NCBI GenBank assembly: GCA_030247885.1
Contig: JAPDRO010000007.1
Span: forward strand, 186,001 to 250,000
Direction of reading: 5' to 3'
DNA from: Taxawa tesnikishii (nom. ined.)
Taxonomy: Eukaryota; Ascomycota; Dothideomycetes; Dothideales
DNA length: 64,000 nt
Part shown: positions 12,497 through 24,062 of the stretch, in pieces
Position numbering within the stretch: the stretch's first letter is position 1
Layout: every line of letters begins with the position of its first letter
Position numbers and translations under genes: made by a program
Notes under the pieces: model-generated
Databases searched by the model: none
Told to the model about the DNA's origin: nothing
What the model saw: the letters and a program-made list of their open reading frames with translations, nothing else

Positions 12497-13342
12497 TTAG
12501 GGTCTTACGTACTTTGAGCTCTTCCTTCTACTATCAGCCACCATCTCGGCCTTGGGTATCTTGACCTTCCCCTGAGCATGATACGGTCTGGCACGCCAGT
12601 CGACAAGCTCATCCGCCTGCTTGCTCGGCGCAAAGACCCAATTTCCGTTGCTCTGGCGCTTCTCGTAGCAGTAGATGGTCGCCCGCCAGTCGAGATCTTT
12701 CCCGACGTGTGCACATATGGCGAAAAACTCAAGCTTTGGAATGCTCTTCAGGGTTCGGGCGAGCTCGTAATGGGTGAAGGAGTTGGTTCCGACCCCGGTC
12801 GATTCGCTGTCTGTTGAGCTGCAAGGAGCGAGGTCCTCCCGATACCATTTAACCACGATCTTCTTGATCCCTCTGTCGATGAGGACGTCGCGTAGGACTG
12901 CCAGCATGCGCCCGTGTAATCCGTACTGCTTCATCGACCGGCCATCGTACTGATTGAGCATGGGCTCTGCGGCGAATACACGGTGCTGACGAGAAAACGC
13001 GCCGTAACGAACGTTCAAGATGACGTACAGCGTGGAGCATCCGGGTAGGATGTCCGCATTCACCGCCTTGACAGCGTGGGTGAACCGCTGGAAATCTTCT
13101 TCGCCACCGTAGAGTGGAAACAGCAGCATGACCTCTTGGGTCACCATCTGGGAGATCATCGACGGCATCTCATCGGTGATCTGAGGGTGGATCAGGAACA
13201 TGTCCATAAGCCTAGCGCGAGCGGTGGAGGTGAGCCGGATGGTCACACGCTTGTCACCCTGTCTAGTGGTGCCGGCCTCTTCGAGCAGCGGACGGTATAT
13301 CTCATCGCGCAGCTCACGCGGAATGGTGAGTAGAGAAGCCAT
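12497..13342 (-). CDS. F-box-like hypothetical protein, 281 aa
   Basis: The frame is uninterrupted. I prefer the ATG at 13342 because it sits in ACCATGG context and begins directly with the characteristic MASLLTIPRELRDEIYRPLL. In-frame ATGs at 13399 and 13444 would add 19 or 34 Ser/Thr-rich residues. The LxIPxELRDEIY motif is typical of a large fungal family of F-box-like proteins with an otherwise unassigned body. In the middle, MVTQEVMLLFPLYGGEEDFQ and the segment ADILPGCSTLYVILNVRYGA fit an alpha/beta fold. There is no signal peptide or membrane helix. The likely role, from the family only, is as an SCF adaptor or in protein-protein interaction. Confidence 0.7.
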   Translation of the reverse strand: MASLLTIPRELRDEIYRPLLEEAGTTRQGDKRVTIRLTSTARARLMDMFLIHPQITDEMPSMISQMVTQEVMLLFPLYGGEEDFQRFTHAVKAVNADILPGCSTLYVILNVRYGAFSRQHRVFAAEPMLNQYDGRSMKQYGLHGRMLAVLRDVLIDRGIKKIVVKWYREDLAPCSSTDSESTGVGTNSFTHYELARTLKSIPKLEFFAICAHVGKDLDWRATIYCYEKRQSNGNWVFAPSKQADELVDWRARPYHAQGKVKIPKAEMVADSRRKSSKYVRP

Positions 13343-14622
13343 GGTGTGAAGGTTGGATTGAGATGTTGGTGTGTGGGGTTGAGAAGTACGTTTAGACATG
13401 AAGAGAGAGGATCTTACGATCTTGGTCTGCTTGAGCGTTGCCATGCCAAGCTTCCGCAACTTCACTTCACTTGAGACAATACAATATGCATCTATGAAAA
13501 TACGGAGTGAAATTCAGTGTTGTGACTGCAATGACTTCGCCTCATGAGTCTGCAGCGAGTTTACGGGCGTTCGAGAGTGTGGCACAGTAGTCTCAGGTCC
13601 CATCGCCCACGGCATCTTCCTGATCGCGGCGGTGGTATTCTACACACGCATGGAGATGCTGTTTCGAAAGCAGCTCCACAGCGCGCGTCGAGATCTAGAC
13701 TGTTGAGCCGGACACGCCGGCCATATCCTTCCTAACGGTTTTGCTTCTCAAAGACTCCGTATCGGAGGCCAAGCGCTTTTCGTATACTGTGGCTCGGGGA
13801 AAGTCTGGAAGGTGGTCCTGAGTTGGACTCAGCCATCTGTCGGCGGTGGAGGGAGCAATAGGCAGATATTCTGAGCAGGGAGTGATGGTGCGGCAACGGA
13901 GAACGGTATATCTGGAGGCTATAAGTGGAATCCTGGCCACGCTGGCAGAGTGTAGGATGCAAGCATGTGCGAGTGCCGTCAGTAATAGAGAAAAACGAGA
14001 TGAGTGTACTCAGCTGGGCTGCTCTGGGAGCTCACCACGCGAGTAAGGGAGCGGTGGTCTGCCAGCCAAAGGCGTAAATCTAGCAGATAGCAAGTTGACG
14101 ATTGTAGCGAACGGCAAAGGTCCGCCTAGACGTGAACCGGAGGAGAATGGAGGTGAGGGGTATTCGGGGCCGTTATAGGTCGTATTAGATACGTCGTGGC
14201 GATAAGCAAATGAGAGCAAGCTACCGCTCTGGGGATGCAATCAGTTCTCTTTAAACCAAGCGCAGGTTCTCTGTAGCCAGAATACTCCACTTGATCAGCT
14301 TCGTTCACTCCTCTAGACCTTCTCTTGGAAGTATGCAACTACCGACAGAAAAGTAGAAGACACGAACCTCAACAAGGTCTTAATCACTCATGACCTCGAT
14401 CTTTTCATGCGACTGCGAAGAGAGGAAACGAGATGGAGAATTTTGTGTATGACAAACCAAACCAACTGCCTGTGGGTATCTTGGATAAAAACAAACCGTC
14501 AAAGAACGCCACTGCTGTAGGATACCAGTCCCACTGACCACACCTGCTCAATTCCGTTCCCCTCACACTGGACAACGTGCTTTGCGTATAGAAACACGGT
14601 GTACGCATTCCTGAACGCCGCT
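13343..14622. other. 1.3 kb intergenic, nothing recognised
   Basis: This holds the promoter of the minus-strand F-box-like gene and the 3' flank of the next minus-strand gene. Short open frames here have no domain character. Confidence 0.4.
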
Positions 14623-15865
14623 TCAGATCCCGTCTCTCCTCCTTCTCGTCCTCCTCTCGCTCGTGTCAGTTGTACCGGGCTCCCATGCGCCGTCAAGCCA
14701 AAGACTCCTCTCGTCGTCCACTCTCTCCATCTTCTGATACGCGTCCTCACGTCCGCTGCTCAAATCTTCGGGCGGTGTCCTCTTCCTCTTCCTGAATTTC
14801 TTCGGCCTAGCGTCCTCTCCTTCGTTTTTAGCTTTCGGTTGTGCGAAGAGCGTGCGTCGTCCTTCGGCTTCGTCAAGCATGGAGGTGAGACTGGCGAAGG
14901 AAATGCTGATGCTGGCGTCTTGAAGGCTGCAAGGGATAGTGGAAAAGACAGCTTCGGGAAGGATGTCGGAGAGGGTGAGTGTCAGGAGGCCGTCGAGTGC
15001 GGCACCGTCGCGGTCGCGGAAGGGGATGGCGTCGAGGATGTGTTTGCAGATGCCAATCTCTTCGCCGGTTTCGGGGTCTATCTCGTCGCCAGGGCGCCAC
15101 AGGCTGACTGTGGCTTGCTTGTTGGTTGAAGTAGTGGAGGTGGTGCGGGAGCGTTGTCGTCGAATGGGGTAGGTGTACTCGATGTCTAGATCGAGAACGC
15201 AGCGAATAGCGTGGCACGAGCCGACTATGTAGGAGTCCACGATATAAGGGAGTTCTTTCCGCTTTTGCGAGAACGACACCTCAAGCGTCAACGCCGGAAA
15301 CCATAATCCAGGTGACACAGCGTAGCGTCCGGCGATCTGTCTAGCGTGTTCTTCGCTGCGTCAGCTGATTCCTGGCTCGACGATGGCGATAGTTGTAGAG
15401 AGATAGTCGGACTGCCTCCTGGTTTGATTTTCAAGAGAATGTCTGCGATCTCCGGCTCCTCTTTCGCCAACTCTCGTATTCGGTAAAGTATGGCCTCCAC
15501 TACGCGTTGAGTAAAGTATTCATGTGTCGTACTGGGCATGCGGAGGATGTAGAGACTTCTGGCTGGGTTGTAGTCGTAGCGCACTTTGTCCTGATACCAT
15601 CCCCAAAGGTCTTGGTCGGCGTGTAGCGCGTCGAGGAATCTCGAGTATTCGACTGGGGAGAGCCTGAAGTGTCGCAAAGGTTCGCCCTCGTGATGGTATG
15701 TGCTCTGCTCCCGCCGACGAAGGACGTCGAGAAGGCGTGCGACACTTTGCGGTACGAGAGGTTTTGGAGAGGCTGGAGGAGAGGGAGGGAGCTCTTGGTG
15801 GGGGTGGGGTCGATGGATAAGAGAGACGCGTTCGACGACTTTGCTGACAGAGTTTGCGAGGACAT
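14623..15865 (-). CDS. PD-(D/E)XK / Uma2-like fungal protein, about 414 aa, two frame breaks
   Basis: The N-terminus starts at 15865 (MSSQTLSAKSSNASLLSIDP). After one slip near 15670 it continues as LRHFRLSPVEYSRFLDALHA, KVRYDYNPARSLYILRMPST and TQRVVEAILYRIRELAKEEP. The stretch SPDATLCHLDYGF is followed, after a second slip near 15300, by PALTLEVSFSQKRKELPYIV and DSYIVGSCHAIRCVLDLDIE. The pattern PDA...PxLxLEVSxSQ matches the core of Uma2-like proteins of the PD-(D/E)XK nuclease superfamily, which are widespread as orphan genes in fungi. The C-terminus is charged and basic (PKKFRKRKRTPP), possibly nuclear. Both slips are one missing base. Nuclease activity is inference; the usual second acidic-Lys pair is represented only by EVS. 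The gene is either functional with consensus errors or decaying. Confidence 0.55.
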
Positions 15866-16652
15866 CGAGGCTATCCGCAAGATGTCTGTGTTGAAGCAGC
15901 GCGTTTCATATGGTGCAGCGCATTGTCCGGCGTTGGTATAGATGTATGCAACGCGGCGGTCGACATGTTGTCGCGAGACGTTCGAAGGATGACGCCCGCA
16001 GATCATCCGCCGGCAAGACAGCAGCTCACGTGATGCCGTCGCTTTTTCTGCGACACGTTTGCGGCAGAGAACGCAGAGCCGCATCCTCTTACTCATGAGA
16101 GGCTGAGACAAGACATTTACGATAGGAAGCATAGCATATGCACACCTGATCTCCGAAACAATGCGAGCTGAATGGAACAAAACGTGGCATACTCGAGTAC
16201 CCTTGGCGAGAAGAAGCTCCGCCTGCCTGCTCATCTTGTTCGACTGAATCGCTGCTCTGGCCCAGCACCAGGAGCACAACAAGAGCACAGACGCTGGTAA
16301 CTGCACTGTTCTTGCGGTGATCCAGGTCACGTACATTCAGGTGTCTTGCTGCGCGCTGTTCGTTGATCTCCAGGGTTCGGCTCGTGTCAGGGCGCGTCTT
16401 CGTCCTGATCTCCTCCGTCCGTACTCGAAGGTCGCACAATCTCGTTCACCACGAGTGACGTGAATCACACCTTGCATAAGCACCGCCGTTCTGTCTTCTT
16501 AGGATTGGATGCCGATAGCCTCTTGCGTCGTCAATCCGACACGGCAATGCGGCGCGGACCATGAAGACGCTGAAGATCGTCAGGACAGAACCTCATCTCT
16601 ACAGTGGAACCCATCGCGATGGCCTTGTATGCTTTCTTCATCAGTCTCGTAC
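15866..16652. other. Intergenic, nothing recognised
   Basis: Upstream flank of the PD-(D/E)XK-like gene. Frames on both strands are shadow-like and lack domains. Confidence 0.35.
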
Positions 16653-17001
16653 TCAGCTTGATCGAACACGCGAATATGGTACAGACAGATTATGTGTTTT
16701 CTTTGGAGGAACCTCAGGGGCCTCCAAGAAGTCTTTCTTTGCATGCTTACTGCAATCTAACGATACTAGCGACTGCGCGAATGCTGAGGGCAATGATTTA
16801 CTGAAACCCCCATCGTGTGCTCGGTCAAGATACTTCGAGTGCCGGCAGAGCACGTCCTTATGGATGTGCCTTATATCAGCGTCGGCACTCTCTTCTACAG
16901 CCGCTTCGCCCGAAGGAAGGATCCGGGACATGGACGTAGTAGTCGTCAGCCAAGTGCCGTTCCCGGTCAGATCCGCATCCGCCCTGTAGAACCAGACCAT
17001 T
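16653..17001 (-). pseudogene. Fragment resembling a BTB/POZ domain N-terminal part
   Basis: An open minus-strand frame contains ESADADIRHIHKDVLCRHSK followed by YLDRAHDGGFSKS. This matches the core of fungal BTB/POZ proteins, where an F-x-VHK-x-x-LC-x-x-S-x-Y/F-F segment leads into the dimerisation helices. Upstream (MVWFYRADADLTGNGTW) and downstream sequence does not fit the fold, so this is probably a relic or one exon of a broken gene. A second BTB part on the same strand lies 1.3 kb away at 18320-19128, but they seem to come from different copies. Confidence 0.35.
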
Positions 17002-18319
17002 ATCCGAGAATCTAGCACCGTTCTTTCGATATGCAGCCCTTTCCACCGCTACGAGTGGTACCCCTTCATGGCGATGTCCTCAAGGGTCTGGACCTTGCGT
17101 GGGACGGCGGGTCTCCGACCTCTCTTGACTTCTTGCATGGAAACATCCCACTCTGCACTTGGGTTGCGCCGAGGTAAAACGGCTGCTCTTCTGGCCCCCA
17201 GAAGCTTCGCCATGCAATCTTCTAAATCAGCGGCTGCGCTGGCGTTACTTGCAACACTCCTGCTGATTCTCTAGAGAACTCTGTCTTTTGCGCGTCCATA
17301 TCAGCACTGACGTTGCGTCGAGAAGGAGGTCATGTTAGAGGGGGACCCGTTCATCGTACCATCTCAGAAGGGTTGCAACACGGTACAGTGCGGCGCTGAC
17401 GGTGATCTGTGCAGATTGAAGATGCCGGGTGAGATGTTTGACGTTTTGCGTATGGATTTGAAAAGGATCGTTGTTTCCATGAGGCCCAGCGTCACATTCA
17501 AGGGCGCAACGATGCGATGCATTATAGGAAGACAAAAGCGCGCGGGTGTCGACAAAAATGTTGTGTACGCATTCATCGGCGTAAGACTGTGAACCTGGAT
17601 TGAGGAAGGCTTTGCTCATTGCGAGTGAAGACGATGCCGATCCTTTGTGCCGATGTTGTGTCTTCCCGGCGCCTTGCGCTCCACACATACAACTTTGAGA
17701 AAGGTGGGTAGGTCGTTGTCTAGATGTTGCGCATTAAGTTGGTGCATGTTAGCGCTGAGGAACGACGTTTTTGCTGTGTGGCTCCATAGTGGGCGTGGAC
17801 ATCGAGATTGATTTTTACGGACGAGGGCAAGCCTTTGATGTTTGCACGTCGAAAGCGCCCCGAAGCAGCGAGATCTGCAGCTCTCATGATCAAGTTTCGT
17901 CTCTTGGTTACGACTGTCTGTTGATATTTTCTGCGACAAAGAAGAGTATTACAAAGATTGCATCTTTCCCCAAAACAGCGGGCGCAATCCACGGCACCAG
18001 AAGTCTTTCTCCACCTCACCTATAGACTTCGGGTGCTCTTCTGTTCGTACCCTGATGCGTCCCTTCCCCAAGTTCTCTTGATCCAATCAATTCGCATACC
18101 GTAAGAGATAGTGGTGTCAGCGCTGTATAATGAAGACCCATGCCCAACTAAGTCACAAAACGATCATCGGAGAAGAGCAAGCCTACCTGTACCTGGAAGT
18201 GTAGACAATGAGGATGCTCAGAACGGGCTCAAACAGCTCACTATCAGAACCCATGAATGCACTCTCATTGCGCTGGAACTATCCCGCTGTAGAGCGGTTG
18301 ATCTGTTGTCGTTCCGAGA
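17002..18319. other. Region between two BTB fragments, nothing recognised
   Basis: No coherent gene was seen. Frames at 17332-17688 on both strands look like chance opens. Confidence 0.35.
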
Positions 18320-19128
18320 TCAACTATCGTTGGTCCGCGGATAAAAGCACCCGGCGAGGAACTCGAAGCAACGGCTCAGTCCTTCGAGAGATAAGATAGT
18401 GTCCCTGCGGAACGGTGCCACAGTGGGAGGTTGCCGAAAGTGGCTGGACCATGTTTGTGCCTCGCTCCCCAGGCCGCACGTAGTCTCCCATTCTGTATTC
18501 TGACCGGTGATTGGATCTACCCGTCCGTGGCCATGGTATTCGCACACGTTGGTGCAGCACTCGCACTCCCACATCAAGTGCTCGGCGAACATCTCACTTA
18601 TATCTGATGGCGGGGCGTTCCTGTACTGGTCACTGTCAACAAATTCTTCCCAACACTCTTTGCGTTTTCTCAGCACCTCATCCCGGAACTCATACGGCAG
18701 TATGTTGGATCTCTGCAACTCAAGAATCTGCCATTCGTTGCAACGACGGAGCACCCTTTCGGCAAGTAGTGCCCGAAAAGGCGACTTTGCTGCCAGGTTG
18801 CTGAACGCATAGGCGATGCTCGCCAGGTTCCTATCGAACATGGGGCACTCGGAGACACTGGATACCTCCTTGGCGCGACGGAAGAGGCTATCGGTTACTG
18901 CGTGACGCAGGGCCATAGAGTCATAGTAGTTGCCCATAACAAACGTTTCTACGGCGTGGTCAAATCTAATCGCCTGTCCGGTGCCTGGTTCGGCGAGAAT
19001 GCCTTGGTATAGCCAGCCAATGATGATCTTGAATAAGGCGCCGCTGCATTCGAGAGGTTTGAGGGGTTTGGCGTTAGAGCGGCACAACGCTTCAGAGAAG
19101 TGTCCCCTGTTGTTGAGGGCACGGTCGA
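18320..19128 (-). pseudogene. BTB-domain protein, 5'-truncated with an in-frame stop
   Basis: The long minus-strand frame reads ALFKIIIGWLYQGILAEPGT, then IRFDHAVETFVMGNYYDSMA and LRHAVTDSLFRRAKEV. This is the second half of a BTB/POZ domain and the following helices (WLYxG...Y.fGdxYd...LR). Just upstream the same frame reads FDRALNNRGHFSEALCRSNA preceded by a TAA where family members have the Tyr of K-Y-F-D-R-A; no BTB start is found beyond it. The C-terminal 110 residues are rich in Trp, Cys and His (MWECECCTNVCEYHGHGRVD). It is probably a pseudogene. It could alternatively start downstream, but it would then lack the dimer interface. Confidence 0.5.
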
Positions 19129-22035
19129 ATTATTTGAAGATGCAAAGGGGAAAACCTTCTGGCTTGAGATGTATTGAGTTTCGACTCCTTAGGAGTTTTC
19201 TTGGCTTGTAGTATTGGTTTGGGTGAGATTGAGCGGCTGCGTATGCACTGGCTCTGCAACGATTAGGAAGAACCTTTAGAGCAAGGAACAGAAGTGACGC
19301 AGAAGATGTCCTGGGGTGGAATTTGCAAACACAAGAGGTCACCGATTGCAGGCTTAAGTGCCCAGCCTCCAGGTGTGAACAGTGGCTCGCATCGTAGAAC
19401 ACTTGCTAGTGAAATCTGGGGCGTTCACTTTCATGATCGGCTCGGCGTACCGATTCGCGGGCGCCCTCAGTTCACAAGATTTCTAACACTTACACGAGAA
19501 GCGCTGCGGCCTAGATCAGCGTGTCGTCCCTTTTGTTGGATGCGTGTTATGCCGTGACTGATCTAGCGGGCCAGAACTCCAACAAGATCCTAAGTGCGCA
19601 GAAATGTTACAAAACAGACACCTGAACACGTCGTACCAACATCAATCACTCGTCAGTTTCTAGGAACTTGGAGGGCGCTTGAACTGATGGGAGTGATTGA
19701 ACTGCTGGGAGTTAAATACGTCATTCTCTTCCGTGTGCTGAGTAGTCCATTTTGCAAGCAGGCGCACAGATGATCCGTCGGATAGGTGAGAGACTCCGTA
19801 ATGTCGTGTCGAAGTGCAAGCAAGTGGCGATACAGTATATATAGCTTCGTCAGTGCCCACTCGGTCAACGCGCATTGTCCGCTCCATGAGCATTGCTATT
19901 ATGTGGCAAGAGGTCCAACGGGGAGAAGATAGCTGTTGAGCAACAATTAGTTGGGCGGGTTTGCGAGTCGGGTACTATGTGACCCTCAAAGGAGACTGCC
20001 AAGTACTTTGGTTACTGAAGACAAGAGCATCTATCATGGTCGCAGTCGGGACCACACAGAACTTCCCTTTTCAACTCTGCAGTTTTCTGCCTCAGCGTGT
20101 GGCCATTGTCCCCGACTCGACTCGCGTGCCCCTAAACTTCTGAGCCGATGTGGTTGCATGTCATACACCCACGTAGTACTGGTACATACAATGGGAACTC
20201 CAGTGCGCAGGCGAACCAGTCTAGGAGGTTCTGTGGTGCTATGTATCTTGCAGGGAAGTCCATGAAGCGTCAGTCTCACAGCCTTCGGGTGGAAGGTATA
20301 GAGTCATTCTCCGGTATTTGCTTATGTGGCACTCCTTTGTGTCCGGCTTTATCTGTACCAAACATCACTGTTTCTGTATTGGTATGGAAGAATTTTTGCG
20401 GCGGTCAGGAATAGACGTGTAGGTGTATGTCGTGAAGTGTGGCGCATGGGAACGTCTCAGTGCAGGATCACGGTCCATGATGCAAACGGTACGCTGAGCG
20501 GTCCTGATTCCATGGAGCACTGTCCTGGAGATGGGAATATGTGACAGAATCCTCTTATAATGTCATGTGGCTCCACTGTACTCCTTGTGGAGACTCAATT
20601 GTAGGTTTCTTTCTGTTAGGCTGTGTTTGCCGGTCGCTAACAGAACGCTCCTCTGAACAGCACAAGCGTTATGTATGTTGATAACGCAGTGGCATAGCTG
20701 CATCACCACAGCGTTTGGTGAGGCGTGTGGAATCATTGTTGAGCCTGAGTGTGCTGATTGTGTTTGAGTACCTCTTGTATGCTGGATCAGTACCACAGCG
20801 AGCATAATGACCTTCGGTTTCACACATACTGTACTTACATTGAAGACCCTACTAGATTCTTGCCTTAGTGCAGCAGAATGATCGTTCCCTGAGGCCACTG
20901 TAGAGAACCGAAACCATTCACTATTGTTGAGCACTCATTGCGGCATGTACCGCCAGTCCGACTGCAAGGCGTGCAACAAAGCCTCAATCACTTCAAACAT
21001 AGAGTCCAGATACCAGTCTTACACTCTTCTGCACTTGCTTGATCATCTGCGAAGCGACCGATCTTCGTGCCTAGAACTACCTCACATGCAAGATGGTGGT
21101 TCCGTCTCTCTGCACGGATCCATAGGATTGGGCGGACTACTGCACCTCAGGCTCTTGAAGATGCATTACGGCGAAGAGTATTCGGATTGTATGAGGCGAG
21201 CCGTTACCAGAGAGAAGCAGTCCAGGTTCTTCAGCTATGCCGGAACCTTCAGTTCCTCGTCTCGAAGACCCCATTTTACATGAAGGATGACGCTGGCATT
21301 ATCGGTCAAGCCGGCTCTGGACATCGGCAGCTGACTGACATCAAAGAGGCCAAAATGCAACCCTCTCCTGATGTGTTGAAGTGGCCCGAAAACCACTACG
21401 TTGAGTGGCCATCAGCATGCGGCGAGGATCCGGTGTGCGTTGCAGCGGTGCAGGACACGACGCAGCGTCGTGTCGAGCTCTACCGTTCTGACTCGCTGGG
21501 CTCCAGCTCTTTCGCTGGAAGGACGTTCCAGTGCCGGCGGAAAGCGGCAAAGGGACTGTTCTAATGCGAAGCGGGGGCAGGCGTGGTGGCCATGGTTCTT
21601 TCTGTCGTTGAATCTTGAAGATGGATGATGGTCCTCAGTGCTCAGGCCTAGACGGCATCTGCCGTTGACTGCTCCGCCGCACTCCGAAGCCCCTGTCGCG
21701 GGTGCGGAACACTTCGTTCTTCGGACGTCTCACTTCCGCATCATTCCATCCAAACAAGGCGCGTCGAACCACATCCTGTGGGTTTTCTCGCTGTAGTATA
21801 GTCATTATCGCCGTCGAATTGACTCGGCAGTACGTACGTACCAACATGAGTCAGGATCGTCGTGCCGGCCGCAACCCTACGTGCGTAACACCAATGGCAG
21901 CTCTTCTCCACAACTCTACATCAACGGCATCACTACCGTGCCCCTCCTCTCTCAACAGCTAAGGCGTTCCGTCTGTCTCTTTCCTTGCCTCGACGCCCTT
22001 TTTCCATTGTACTCACAAGCAGCCCGTCGATCACA
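19129..22035. other. 2.9 kb without a confident gene
   Basis: A plus-strand open frame at 21067-21564 is the longest but has no domain and low coding character. A perfect hairpin occurs at 21454-21474. The 100 bp before 22036 are the pyrimidine-rich promoter of the glutathione S-transferase gene. Confidence 0.4.
21454..21474. repeat. Perfect 10-bp inverted repeat with one-base spacer
   Basis: GACACGACGC and GCGTCGTGTC flank a single A. This could be a hairpin or a dimer-binding site. No gene contact was established. Confidence 0.4.
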
Positions 22036-22722
22036 ATGACGCTCACAATCCACCACCTCCAAGTCTCGCAATCCGAACGCCTGGTCTGGCTCTGCGAAGA
22101 ACTCGGTATACATTACAACCTTCGCCTCCACCAACGTGACCCTGTCTTGTCTCCTCAATCGATCAAAGACCTCCACCCACTCGGCGCCGCTCCCATCATC
22201 GAGGATGACGGCATCCGCTCCCCACTAGCCGAGAGCGCCGCCTGCATCGAATGGATCATCAACAAGCATGGCAGCGGCCGTTTGGCGCTGAAGCCGGACG
22301 ACAAAGACTATGACCAATACCTTTACTGGTTCCACGTCGCGAACGGTAGCCTGCAACCTGCCATCTTGCGCGTCTTGTCGCTCCAACTCGCCGGCGTCGA
22401 CGCCTCGAATCAGACAATGCAGAACATGCAGCAGCGGGTGGAGAAAGAGCTGGCATACTACGACTCCCGTCTGAGCAACAATACGTGGTTGGCGGGAGAG
22501 GAGTTCAGCGCCGCAGATGTTATGACGGTGTTCAGTTTTACGACTATGAGGACGTTCATTCAGCAGGATTTGAGCGGGTACGAGAACATACTCGCGTACC
22601 TGCAAAGGGTTGGCGAGAGACCGGCATACAGAAAGGCGATGGAGAAGGGAGATCCTGGGATGGATTGGAAGGCCGCCATGAACGGCAAGCCACCGCAGAG
22701 CTTTTTGAGAAGATTGGGATGA
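22036..22722 (+). CDS. Glutathione S-transferase, 228 aa
   Basis: The single-exon gene is intact. The ATG at 22036 follows TCACA and begins MTLTIHHLQVSQSERLVWLC, a thioredoxin-fold N-terminal domain in which the catalytic Ser lies in the VSQSER loop. The segment LHPLGAAPIIEDDGIRSPLAES has the cis-Pro (AAP) and the glutathione-binding ES pair. The C-terminal helical domain follows, with WLAGEEFSAADVMTVFSF, the N-capping and hydrophobic-staple motif of the GST core, and ends KPPQSFLRRLG. Family role: conjugation of glutathione to electrophiles or peroxide reduction in the cytosol. It resembles fungal GSTs of the Gtt1 type. There is no signal peptide and no obvious pathway partner next to it. 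Confidence 0.9.
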   Translation: MTLTIHHLQVSQSERLVWLCEELGIHYNLRLHQRDPVLSPQSIKDLHPLGAAPIIEDDGIRSPLAESAACIEWIINKHGSGRLALKPDDKDYDQYLYWFHVANGSLQPAILRVLSLQLAGVDASNQTMQNMQQRVEKELAYYDSRLSNNTWLAGEEFSAADVMTVFSFTTMRTFIQQDLSGYENILAYLQRVGERPAYRKAMEKGDPGMDWKAAMNGKPPQSFLRRLG

Positions 22723-24062
22723 AGAGGTAGGAAGTCGTCACTTGTGGACATGAGCGCAGATGATGAGGGGAAACGCCATTGATGCATGATGGCTGGTTCG
22801 GTGTGAGATGCTAGAAGTACCCGACTCTAATGCAGACCTCTCGGCTCCAAGTTCTTTCAACGGGTTCCGTTACCGTTTCAAACCTGCTCGGGAGCTTCTC
22901 TTCTTCCGCCTTTCCGTGTCCTCTTTCGAAACATACGCAGGCAATGCCTTGCGTTGTTAATACGTTCCCGTCGATCCTCGCCCGCCGCTTCACCGACAGA
23001 TGCCCGACCGAAAGCTTGCTTGCAACGCGTACGCTGCAGTGATGCACTGTACATATACCGCGACAAACGCTTCCAACCTTCTCAAAGTCACTTCGTCTGC
23101 GAATGGTACCGGGTACGAGGTCCGGCGAGTATCGGAGGCTTGGGCTCCTTGTGTCATGCGACTCTCTATTATCCAGAAGTGCCAACGTATCACTCGACCA
23201 AGATTCCTTCCGAGCTCATAGTACATGTTCCCTTCTGTGTTCTGAGCCTGTACGAGTGCGTTAAATGACGGCGCTGGCATGTACACGTACACTATCGCGC
23301 GAATCTTTAATACCTCTATTCAAGAGGATCCTGGCGAAATGAATCTCGACCAAGCTGGGCCGTGCAATCTGGACATCCGATCTAGCGCATGCTGACTTGA
23401 CTACAAGCTCATCTTGACATCGAGGCAGTGACGCTTGTGAACACGGAGGTCTCCGTGGGCTTGGCATTCGGGAATAGCTGCCGTTGTCCGATGACTTCCA
23501 TCTCCCATCCATCCATCTATCTCTCCGTACGAGATGCGAAGCCAGCGTGCACCAAACGCTGCGCTTCAGCTGACCCGAAAATAGTCCTACTCCATGCCGT
23601 CGAGGTTTCCAAGAAACACTTCTTGTGTTTTGTGCGGGCGAGTTTCAACGCGCCACAGTATGCAAGCCAAGCCCTCACTGGATGGCAAGGGTCGGCGTGA
23701 CCCCCAAGGGCGAGGCTGAGGCTGAGGTCCCCTCGCTGGACAGGTAGGAGACTTCTCTTTCCCGCGCACTGATGTGTTTTGTAGCTAGCCTGCTCATCAC
23801 AGCTCCTGTACACTTCCCTCCCCACCAGCTCGTAACTACGTAGCACCGACTGTCTGCACCACTGGGTCAGCCCCCAGTAGGTCTACCTCAGCATCTCCGT
23901 TAGGAAGGAGCTCAAACAGTCTGTGTTCATTCAATATCCAAGCAACACCGTACCGCCGCACCGCCCAGCCAGAATTCCGTTCCACTCCAGCTGTTTCGGC
24001 GACAGGCCACCGCTACACCGGATGAAAGAGAGCGTGGAAACGCACGGAAGAGTTCAGATACA
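22723..24062. other. 1.3 kb intergenic, nothing recognised
   Basis: 3' flank of the GST gene and promoter of the STAND-N/TPR gene. Open frames on both strands show no domain. Confidence 0.4.

Noticed and set aside
21067-21564. 165-codon plus-strand frame
   Set aside because: No domain or conserved motif; it contains a palindromic stretch and reads as chance.
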